A DNA stretch of 21,992 nucleotides from an uncultured bacterium (lineage in GTDB: Bacteria > Bacillota > Clostridia > Oscillospirales > Acutalibacteraceae). The notes under the pieces were generated by a model. The model ran no database searches, was not told the DNA's origin, and saw only the letters and a program-made list of their open reading frames with translations. Position numbers and translations under genes: made by a program. Where the stretch lies: NCBI GenBank assembly GCA_934875675.1, contig CAKXIK010000004.1:1-21992 (forward strand). The letters are read 5' to 3'. Shown here piece by piece: positions 13,852 to 20,706 of the stretch (position 1 is the first letter of the stretch; each line of letters begins with the position of its first letter).

Positions 13852-15120
13852 TTATTTCTTGTAAGCCTCATATGCCTTGCGGAATGCATTTGCACATTCT
13901 GCAATGTTCGCATCTGTCCAGGTTTCCACCGGATAGATGATAATTGTGTCATCCAAAGCTTTGGAAGCGTTCGGCAGATCTGCCAAAGAATAAATCTTAT
14001 CACGATCGCCCTTATATTCCGGAGCTGCCCACGGATAACCGCTGTTGCCGAACACACGGCGTTTTGTATACCAATCTGCAGTATACGGCGTTGCGGCATA
14101 GCGCATGTTGCAGTTCATTCCTTCTGCTTCAACAGCCTTGCAGAAAGTTTCTTTGTCACAAGTCATCATATCCTGATTATACAGAATACGCATGAACCAG
14201 TAGGAAGGTTCTGCTCCCTCCGGCAATTTGCTGATGCTCAGAGCCGGAACATCTTTCAATGCATCCATGATGCCATAAACAACACGGCGGCGGTTCTTTG
14301 CAATGTCAGCTGTCTTTTTAATCTGTACACGGCCGATAGCGCAATGCATTTCGTCCATATTGAAGTTCAGCGAGCCAACACAGTTGTCGCTTCCTTCCGG
14401 CAGACCAAACGGCTTACCGCGGTCGGAATTCTGACGAATTCTCCAATATGTATCCTCGTCTTTTGTAAAGCAAACACCGCCCTGACCACCAACACAGGTA
14501 TGCTTGCCAAACATCATGGAATAACCGGCAGCATCACCAAAGGTGCCAACACGCTTGCCGTGAACGGTTGCGCCATGTGCCTGTGCACAGTCTTCCACAA
14601 CCTTCAGACCTTTTTCTTTTGCAAAGGCACAGATTGCTTCAATGTCAGCAGGTTCGCCGGCGATATGCGGCACAACAATTGCGCTTGTATTCTCGGTGTA
14701 AACCTTTTTGACTCCTTCAAGGCTCATGTTAAAGCTGCCCGGTTCGCTATCTGCAATTACCGGAATGCAGTTCATCATGACAATCGGCATCAGTCCGCCC
14801 GGATCGGTGACCGGACCGCAGATGATCTCTGTAAACGGCTCAATGTTCAAAGCACGAAGGGCAACAAAAACAGAGGTTGTACCGCTATTTACTGCATCGG
14901 CATAGCCGCCGCCCATCATTTCTGCAAATTCCTTGCAGAAAATATCTTCTTCACTTCCGCCGTATCCCGGTGCTGCACCTGCCGCAATTGCTTCATCAAT
15001 AATGCGATTGCAGGCTGCTTTTTCCTCTGCACCAAAATGATGACGCTCCGGCAGCGGCGTGGTAACCGCTTTGCTGCCGCCATTGATTGCCAGCGCTTTC
15101 AAAGCTTCGCTGTTGCTCAT
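13852..15120 (-). CDS. DegT/DnrJ/EryC1/StrS-family PLP aminotransferase
   Basis: This is a cytoplasmic fold-type I PLP enzyme of 422 residues. Family marks in order: substrate/PLP motif NSGTTS at 78-83, EDCAQAHG (176-183) where Asp177 should contact the PLP ring, and GYSMMFGKHTCVGGQGG with the Schiff-base lysine at Lys206. The frame stays open to 15306 but the extra 62 residues look non-coding, and AGGGGAG 8 bases before the ATG at 15120 settles the start. Most relatives aminate nucleotide-linked keto-sugars, yet there are no nucleotide-sugar genes nearby; it sits among glycan-degrading genes, so a catabolic or dehydratase-like role on a free sugar is possible. The exact reaction is unknown. 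It has its own promoter and terminator. Confidence 0.9.
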   Translation of the reverse strand: MSNSEALKALAINGGSKAVTTPLPERHHFGAEEKAACNRIIDEAIAAGAAPGYGGSEEDIFCKEFAEMMGGGYADAVNSGTTSVFVALRALNIEPFTEIICGPVTDPGGLMPIVMMNCIPVIADSEPGSFNMSLEGVKKVYTENTSAIVVPHIAGEPADIEAICAFAKEKGLKVVEDCAQAHGATVHGKRVGTFGDAAGYSMMFGKHTCVGGQGGVCFTKDEDTYWRIRQNSDRGKPFGLPEGSDNCVGSLNFNMDEMHCAIGRVQIKKTADIAKNRRRVVYGIMDALKDVPALSISKLPEGAEPSYWFMRILYNQDMMTCDKETFCKAVEAEGMNCNMRYAATPYTADWYTKRRVFGNSGYPWAAPEYKGDRDKIYSLADLPNASKALDDTIIIYPVETWTDANIAECANAFRKAYEAYKK

Positions 15121-15190
15121 ATCAAACACTCCCCTGCGCAGATGATGCGCAAATTTTGCGGTATATTCCGGCTTCCGGCTGAAAACTGGT

Positions 15191-15221
15191 AATATACACT
15201 GCTTTGGTTTCAGTATATCAA
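15191..15221 (-). promoter_or_regulatory. Predicted promoter of the DegT aminotransferase gene
   Basis: On the - strand, -35 TTGATA (15221-15216) is followed after 17 bases by TGTATA (15198-15193), or after 19 bases by TATATT (15196-15191). The leader is about 65-70 bases. Confidence 0.55.
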
Positions 15222-15392
15222 CCTTATGGGGCAAAAACAATCCACTTTTTTTATGAAACTGTGCATTTTCAATTATTTTTGACCGATAGCAAATAAAATA
15301 CTTCATTTCTCAACTTGCTCTTCTTCCTGAGCAAGTCATATCTGCTTTTATTCTGCTCCGCATGTTCCCGTGGATTGCATGTGCAAAAGCCT

Positions 15393-15420
15393 GCTCATGT
15401 TGGGAGCTTTTCAAAATTTG
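15393..15420 (-). terminator. Weak candidate terminator after the AraC-type regulator gene
   Basis: On the - strand, AAAAGCTC and GAGC...GCTTTT form a short interrupted stem ending in TTTTGC, immediately after the regulator stop codon. It is weak, so read-through into the DegT gene is possible. Confidence 0.3.
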
Positions 15421-15423
15421 AAA

Positions 15424-17739
15424 CTATTCGGGTTTTGTTTGACCCTCAATCACTGCATCCATGCGGTATTTTTTCGGCGTAACACCGTATTTTTGCTTAA
15501 ACTTTTTAATAAAATACGCGGAACTGTTAAATCCGTTCTCTTCTGCAATCTCATCAATTTTTTTTGCCGTGTGCTCCAGTTGGTCTGCGGCGCGGGCAAG
15601 CTTCGCATTATTGACAAAGTCCGTATAGTTCACACCGGTTTCTTCCTTGAACAGGCGGCTGAGGTAATTAGAGCTTAACCGAAATGTATCCGCCAGCAAA
15701 TCGAGAGAAATCGGCTCGGCAAGATGGACACTGATATATTCCATAATCTCATTCATCATCGCCGAATAGTTTCCGCTTGCATTCTGCGCAACCAGCTGCA
15801 GGTAATGCGTCACCAGATCGCCCATCCATTGCTGAAATTCATCCACATTGCCGCAATGATTAAAGTCGGCGTGAATTTTTTCATAGAACGGATCATTTTC
15901 CGCCATGTGTGTATTGCGCACAAAACGCGAGAATGTAAACAGCAGCGACAGAATCCGCTGATTGCAGTGCTGTGCGCTATACTTTCCTGTTTTGCAGCAT
16001 TCTACCAAACCCGCAATATCCTTTTGAGCCTCCTCATTCTGGTACTGTTCCATATGGTTCATAAAATTCTCCAGAATGCGGGGCGAAATTGTTTCGCTTT
16101 CTCCGGATTGTAATGCAGGAATATGCTCTTTGGTCAAATACTCCTTGTCCGTCAGGAAATAGAAATAGGGCTCCAACTGGGTTGACTGCCGGTTTGCCTC
16201 CGCAATATCCAAAAGCGATTCCACGCAGTTACTCAGGCATATTTGCGGCTCAATTCCACAGTATCGGGTACAGAATTCCCGCAGCTCCCGAATCCAGCCG
16301 TCGCAGTTTACCATCGCCGGTACTGTCAGATTGACAATCAGCGACAAAGCATCCGGTGCACTGCGAACTCCGTACAGCTGAACCTCGTTATGATGATATT
16401 CATTATATCCGTTGAGCAGTCCGTAAAGAATCAATTCCTTTTGTTCGGAACTCATCTTTTCAAATGCACTGGCAGGCACCCGCAGATGAACTACACAAAA
16501 ACGCGGATACGGCAAAACAAGCCCGATGAGATTCATCTTTTCGTGGAGCGTCTTTTCATCAAGGGCAGTGTCCTGCAAAAGGCTTTGCAGTAATCCATTG
16601 CGAATTAATGGTGTGTTTTGCTCCAGCACCTCTTCCATCGAGGTAGCTTTTGAGGAAAGGCTATCCATCAAAGTACGAATATAGGCATATTCGTCACCAT
16701 CATTTTCAACGGCTGCCGTTGTGCCGTACTTTTTTCTCGCCGGTTCCACCAATTGGCGCAAAGGACGATACAGCCGGTTGGAAAGAATCGCCGCCAGCAA
16801 CAGTCCGATCAAAACCACCGCAAAACCAATGAAAAAGATTTTATTGCGTAAAGCATTTGTTTTCTCATAAAAAGAGCTCAGCGAAGTTAATCCCACCAAA
16901 ACATAATCCTGCTGATACGGCTGTGAAATAACCACGGTCTTCTTTCCGTTCACTTCCGCAACGGAAACGCGGCTCTCTTCGCCTGCCGCAGCAAGGTCAA
17001 CACCCAGCAGTTCGTTAAAATTGGTGGAGATACCCGTACCCACCACTTTGCTGCCGGAGCGGTCAACAATAAAATATGTTGACTGCTCCGTTCGAAATTC
17101 CTGCAGGACACTGTTGATGGTATCCAGATTAAGCCGAACAAGCACCGCACCCGAACAATCTTTACCGGATGCGCTGGAGGGATACGTTGCATACATGGAA
17201 ATATCGGCTGTTTTCGAACTTTCCGGAGAATCGGACGGGGTATACTTCCAGAACAGCCGTTCACTGGAATCGAGCAGCGTCTGTACCCATTCCGTGTACT
17301 TTTCATCCTTACGTTCATCGATCCATTTAATGCCGATGGCAGAGGAAACAATGGAATTTTCAGAGCGGCTAAACAGGGAAACCGAATCAAAAACTTCTGG
17401 CGAACGGGCAACCGCTGCACGCAGGGAAGTGTACAGACGGTAATAGCTCACCGAATTAAGCGGGTCTCCTTCCAGATAGCTCACAATTTCCGGGTATAAA
17501 ACCGTGTTGGTAATTAAATCGGCATAAAGCGAATTTGCCTGCTGAAACACTCGTTCGTCCAGCTGCTCCCCAATGCGGGAAAGCATCACCTGGCTGTCCG
17601 CATGTACCTGTTCTTCATAACTGCGGCTGAACACATAGCCGATAATTGCATTTAAAAAGGAAAACAGCGCTACGAACAACAAAAAAGAGAACACCATTTT
17701 TTTATATACTGAACTGCGAATCGGTTTCGCTTTCGTCAT
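15424..17739 (-). CDS. Membrane-anchored AraC-family sensor regulator (YesS/YtdP type)
   Basis: This is a single-chain signal-sensing transcription regulator of 771 residues. A first membrane helix spans about residues 14-36. An extracellular sensor of about 250 residues follows (probably a double-Cache fold; FDSVSLFSRSENSIVSS and STYFIVDRSGSKVVG are typical). A second helix spans about 301-321 (FFIGFAVVLIGLLLAAIL), then a HAMP-like linker and a long middle region. The C-terminal AraC DNA-binding domain (last ~105 residues) has both helix-turn-helices (ISLDLLADTFRLSSNYLSRLF and IDEIAEENGFNSSAYFIKKF). The open frame begins with TTG at 17760, but GGAG 9 bases before the ATG at 17739 makes that the start. 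Such regulators typically sit beside and control Lpl/Yte-type sugar importers, here probably the cassette starting at 18757 and the glycan genes. Confidence 0.92.
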   Translation of the reverse strand: MTKAKPIRSSVYKKMVFSFLLFVALFSFLNAIIGYVFSRSYEEQVHADSQVMLSRIGEQLDERVFQQANSLYADLITNTVLYPEIVSYLEGDPLNSVSYYRLYTSLRAAVARSPEVFDSVSLFSRSENSIVSSAIGIKWIDERKDEKYTEWVQTLLDSSERLFWKYTPSDSPESSKTADISMYATYPSSASGKDCSGAVLVRLNLDTINSVLQEFRTEQSTYFIVDRSGSKVVGTGISTNFNELLGVDLAAAGEESRVSVAEVNGKKTVVISQPYQQDYVLVGLTSLSSFYEKTNALRNKIFFIGFAVVLIGLLLAAILSNRLYRPLRQLVEPARKKYGTTAAVENDGDEYAYIRTLMDSLSSKATSMEEVLEQNTPLIRNGLLQSLLQDTALDEKTLHEKMNLIGLVLPYPRFCVVHLRVPASAFEKMSSEQKELILYGLLNGYNEYHHNEVQLYGVRSAPDALSLIVNLTVPAMVNCDGWIRELREFCTRYCGIEPQICLSNCVESLLDIAEANRQSTQLEPYFYFLTDKEYLTKEHIPALQSGESETISPRILENFMNHMEQYQNEEAQKDIAGLVECCKTGKYSAQHCNQRILSLLFTFSRFVRNTHMAENDPFYEKIHADFNHCGNVDEFQQWMGDLVTHYLQLVAQNASGNYSAMMNEIMEYISVHLAEPISLDLLADTFRLSSNYLSRLFKEETGVNYTDFVNNAKLARAADQLEHTAKKIDEIAEENGFNSSAYFIKKFKQKYGVTPKKYRMDAVIEGQTKPE

Positions 17740-18041
17740 GTATAAAGTCTCCTTCGCCAAAACAATGTAATATTACTTTTTTGAAACGACAAATAAAAAA
17801 TTACGGAAAACCTCATGTGCCCAAGGTTTTTCTTCAATTTTTATACCGTTTCCGCTTCGAAATCAGTATCATGTTGAATAAAGAATACTACAAAAATATA
17901 TCATGTTTTGTTCTGTTTGAAAAGACTTCGGTGTAATTTTATTGGCTTGCTCTATCGCGAATCTGCATTAAAGTCTGGATGATGTCAATCTATTGTAAAA
18001 ATACCTCCCAACTGAACATGAAAAAGTATTGACTGAAAATA
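17740..18041 (-). promoter_or_regulatory. Upstream region of the AraC-type regulator gene
   Basis: No gene is seen. A possible - strand promoter is TTGTAG (17893-17888), 17-base spacer, GATACT (17870-17865); the -10 is weak. ACCGTTTCCGCTTC (17845-17858 on +) lies at the implied start site and matches 13 of 14 bases with 9853-9866. A 10-base palindrome GTAATATTAC is at 17767-17776. The arrangement suggests autoregulation. Bases 17900-18041 show nothing further. Confidence 0.4.
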
Positions 18042-18096
18042 AAAAACTCCGGTCACATCAACCAAGCTTCATTTGGCTTTGTGACCGGAGATTTTT
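18042..18096. terminator. Bidirectional hairpin terminator
   Basis: CTCCGGTCACA (18047-18057) pairs with TGTGACCGGAG (18080-18090), with an inner CCAA/TTGG pairing, ATTTTTG on the + side and an A run on the left that gives a T run on the - strand. It lies just downstream of the aminotransferase remnant, whose original terminator it probably was. Confidence 0.85.
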
Positions 18097-18129
18097 GTTG
18101 CCAATGAACGTTCCCGAAAATATATCTTC

Positions 18130-18441
18130 TTACAACACCTGCGCTGCAACCTTTTTAACGGCACAGACCACATCTTCCACATCCTGCTCGGTCAGAATGC
18201 TGCCAATCATCAGGTTGACATTCCGTGCCATCCATCTGCTTGCATTGGGGCACATATCCGGGGTATAGACAACCGGCGGATTGACTGCATTAAACGGGAA
18301 ACCGCTGTCATCAGCGGTTCTCTGATTCATCAGCTGCGGTTGCAGATAAATCCCCTCACCATTATAAAGCTGTCCGAACGGGATTTCCTCGGCACGAATT
18401 GCACTATAGTAAATAATACGAAAGAAAACTGTGCGGATATT
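18130..18441 (-). pseudogene. Remnant of a DegT-type aminotransferase (C-terminal fragment)
   Basis: Only the end of a DegT/DnrJ-type aminotransferase is left. On the - strand the frame reads FFRIIYYSAIRAEEIPFGQL near 18375-18435, then on to CPNASRWMARNVNLMIGSIL and TEQDVEDVVCAVKKVAAQVL at the stop. This matches the family's C-terminus, including the position equivalent to PNASK in the intact gene at 13852-15120. The frame is closed upstream by TAG (complement of 18442-18444), beyond which no similarity is visible. The family's usual spacing between FRIIYY and RAEEIP is shortened, suggesting an internal deletion of roughly 10-15 codons. The Lys, NSGTTS and Asp motifs are all missing, so it cannot be active. 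The ATG at 18330 has no convincing ribosome site. Confidence 0.72.
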
Positions 18442-18756
18442 CTAAGTGACACTTCGTTTTCTCTTGAATCATGCCGATTTATTTTCCTTTTCTGTTTTGT
18501 TTTGTGCACGATGTCTATTTTGAAAAAGATTTTTAGGCATTTTCAGCGCAAAAGTACTTTTCAAGATAATAAGCACATTTTTATGGAGAATTGGCATAGA
18601 AACCATTTCTCCTTTTCTTGTAAGATAAATATACAGCAAAAGTAATAAGGAATTCTGAATTTTACGTTGGAATTTTACTTCAATTTCACGAATTGGTTTC
18701 CTGATTGCCCCCAGCTTGTCCAGAAATAAATCAATAAGAGAAACGAGGAATGATGA
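18442..18756. other. AT-rich upstream region of the second ABC cassette
   Basis: No gene is recognised. It lies between the aminotransferase remnant and the start of the second transporter operon and should hold that operon's promoter. Possible -10 sequences are GATAAT (near 18562) and TATACA (near 18630), but neither has a good -35 partner, so none is assigned. GAGG at 18745-18748 is the ribosome site for the first permease. Confidence 0.35.
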
Positions 18757-19707
18757 ATGGTAAGAGCGAAAGCCTTGCGCGAGGATGCAAGATTATCGCT
18801 GTGGCAACGAATCAAGCGGGACAAATGGCTCCTGTTGATCTTCCTGCCCGGCATTTTGAACGTTTTGATTTTCCAGTACGGGCCAATGCTTGGTCTTGTA
18901 ATGGCTTTTCAGAACTATTCCCCTATGGTTGGATTTGTTGATTCTCCGTGGGTTGGATTTGACAACTTTGTACGTTTGTTTAATTCCGCAAAATTTAAAA
19001 CCGTTTTGTGGAACACCATTACGCTAAACGTAGAAAGCCTGATTTTTACATTTCCAATTCCGATCATCTTCGCGTTACTGCTCAATGAAATGCGCGGTCG
19101 CAAATTCAAGCGTGTCACACAGACCATTGTTTATTTACCGCATTTCATTACTGCCGTTATCGTTGCCGGTATGGTAAAGCAGTTTCTTTCCCCTTCCACC
19201 GGTTTTATTGCGAAGGGAATCGCAGTCATGTTCGGAATGTCTCAGGTACCTTCGTTCCTCAGCATGCCGTCTGCCTCCCATGCAATTCTGATTTTAACAA
19301 GTATCTGGCAGGGCTTTGGCTGGGGCACAATTGTTTATCTGGCTTCGCTTTCCGGTGTTGACCCGCAGCTTTACGAAGCAGCCACCATCGACGGCGCAAC
19401 CCGCTGGCAAAAGGTGATGAATATTACTCTTCCGGCGCTTGCTCCTGTGGTTTCCATTCAGCTGATTATGGCAGTGGGCGGTTTGATGGGCTCCGGATTC
19501 GACTATCCTTACCTGCTGCAAAACGGTCTGAACATGCAGAAAATGGAGGTTCTTTCCACCTACATCTACAAACAGGGTATTGCAAGTCTTTCTCCTCAAT
19601 ACAGTTACACAACCGCCGTCGGTTTGTTCCAATCGGTGGTCAACCTAATCCTGATTGTAATTGCAAACTCTGTTTCCAGGAAAATTTCAGATACCAGTTT
19701 TGTTTGA
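18757..19707 (+). CDS. Carbohydrate ABC transporter permease, LplB/YteP type
   Basis: This is an inner-membrane subunit of a second CUT1-type sugar importer, 316 residues with six predicted membrane segments. It starts with a basic N-terminal segment and then WLLLIFLPGILNVLIFQYGP (residues 24-43), typical of LplB/YteP. The EAA loop is at 207-213 (EAATIDG), and the end IANSVSRKISDTSFV mirrors the partial permease at 1-473. Three ATGs lie close together (18750, 18753, 18757); only 18757 is in frame, with GAGG 8 bases upstream. The following permease starts 15 bases after its stop. It stands divergent from the AraC-type regulator block, the usual arrangement for a regulator and its importer. Substrate unknown. 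Confidence 0.95.
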   Translation: MVRAKALREDARLSLWQRIKRDKWLLLIFLPGILNVLIFQYGPMLGLVMAFQNYSPMVGFVDSPWVGFDNFVRLFNSAKFKTVLWNTITLNVESLIFTFPIPIIFALLLNEMRGRKFKRVTQTIVYLPHFITAVIVAGMVKQFLSPSTGFIAKGIAVMFGMSQVPSFLSMPSASHAILILTSIWQGFGWGTIVYLASLSGVDPQLYEAATIDGATRWQKVMNITLPALAPVVSIQLIMAVGGLMGSGFDYPYLLQNGLNMQKMEVLSTYIYKQGIASLSPQYSYTTAVGLFQSVVNLILIVIANSVSRKISDTSFV

Positions 19708-19722
19708 TAGGAGGGATTTCAT

Positions 19723-20640
19723 ATGGCAGAACGTTCTCAAGAAGCTGCAGTTACATCTGCAAGTAAACGCAAGCTCAATCCGATTACATTCGCAGATATT
19801 CTGATTTGGCTGTTTATGCTTGCCACAATCGTGGTTGTTCTTTATCCGATTTTAATGATTATTTCCGGTTCCTTCAGCAACAGTGAGCTGCTGCTGCGCG
19901 GACAGGTTGGTATTGTTCCAAAGGGCTTTACCTTTAAAAACTACATCGCTCTTTTTACCAACAAGAAGCTCTGGCCCGCATACATGAATACGATTTTTTA
20001 TACCGTCGTAGCCACCGCTGCTTCTCTTTTCTTTAATATCAGCTGTGCTTATCCTCTTTCCAAGCGCACCTTTGTGGGGCGCAGAAAATGGAATTTTATG
20101 CTCCTGTTTACAATGCTGTTCAGCGGCGGTATGATCCCAAGCTTTATTTTGTGCGCCAATGTTCTGGGTATGATGGATACCATTTGGCCGTTCACCATTG
20201 CAGGTTGTGTTGGTGCCTGGACGGTTGTCATGATCCGGACCTTCTTCGAAGGCATTCCTGCCAGCCTGGAAGAATCCGCAAAGTTGGACGGCGCAAACGA
20301 TCTGGATATCCTGTTCAAAATTTTTCTGCCACTTTCTCTGCCGATTATTGCAACGTTTGGTCTGTTTGCTGCGGTCGGTCAGTGGAACAGCTACTTTGGA
20401 CCAATGGTGTATATGCATGACACCAACCGTTGGCCTCTCGGATTGCTGCTGCGCCAGTGGTTGATTTCAGACCAGAGCACCAGCGGCTCGGTGGGTGCTG
20501 ATGAGCAGATGTATGCAATTCCGCAAATTGCCCGGAATTACACCGCTATTGTTGTCACTATGCTCCCCATCATTTGTGTCTATCCGTTTGTCCAAAAGTA
20601 CTTTGTCAAGGGCATGATGGTAGGCGCCGTAAAAGGTTGA
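19723..20640 (+). CDS. Carbohydrate ABC transporter permease, LplC/YtcP type
   Basis: This is the partner permease of the second importer, 305 residues. An N-terminal hydrophilic tail of about 20 residues precedes the first membrane segment (about 23-47). The ATPase-docking loop is at 183-190 and reads EESAKLDG instead of the usual EAA; Gly190 is kept. The C-terminus ends FVKGMMVGAVKG, as in the YtcP family. GGAGGG 7 bases upstream gives a strong ribosome site. No ATPase gene is in the window; in Bacillus subtilis, importers of this type share the MsmX ATPase encoded elsewhere, and the same is inferred here. Confidence 0.95.
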   Translation: MAERSQEAAVTSASKRKLNPITFADILIWLFMLATIVVVLYPILMIISGSFSNSELLLRGQVGIVPKGFTFKNYIALFTNKKLWPAYMNTIFYTVVATAASLFFNISCAYPLSKRTFVGRRKWNFMLLFTMLFSGGMIPSFILCANVLGMMDTIWPFTIAGCVGAWTVVMIRTFFEGIPASLEESAKLDGANDLDILFKIFLPLSLPIIATFGLFAAVGQWNSYFGPMVYMHDTNRWPLGLLLRQWLISDQSTSGSVGADEQMYAIPQIARNYTAIVVTMLPIICVYPFVQKYFVKGMMVGAVKG

Positions 20641-20668
20641 CAAAACCCGCCTTTGGGCGACGGTTTTG
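20641..20668 (+). promoter_or_regulatory. Intercistronic hairpin before the second binding-protein gene
   Basis: The outer arms CAAAACC/GGTTTTG and inner GCC/GGC form a hairpin directly after the permease stop and 38 bases before the GTG start of the binding-protein gene. It has no clear T run. It sits at the same relative place as the hairpins at 1391-1451 of the first cassette, suggesting a role in raising or protecting binding-protein mRNA. Confidence 0.5.
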
Positions 20669-20706
20669 CATATATTCATCTGCTTCAATATAAAGGAGGA
20701 TGTAAC

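Larger units (their letters stand above)
15121..15423 (-). other. Intergenic region upstream of the DegT gene
   Basis: No gene is seen. On the - strand a promoter is likely at 15191-15221. A stem TGCGCA-N5-TGCGCA (15135-15151) abuts and partly covers the ribosome site. A 13-base near-palindrome CGCAAATTTTGCG and a tandem TTCCGGC pair (15166-15179) also lie in the leader. Further upstream is a stem ACTTGCTC/GAGCAAGT (15313-15320 and 15329-15336), and then weak hairpins just after the AraC gene. Confidence 0.45.

Noticed and set aside
14344..15192. 282-codon + strand open frame opposite the DegT gene
   Set aside because: It is the antisense shadow of a clear aminotransferase, with Cys/His-rich composition and no family match.
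15121..15306. 62-residue extension of the DegT frame
   Set aside because: It covers the predicted promoter and leader, has low-quality composition, and AGGGGAG fits the ATG at 15120.
19852..20418. 188-codon - strand open frame opposite the second YtcP-type permease
   Set aside because: Antisense shadow; polar, Lys/His-rich and without homologous features.
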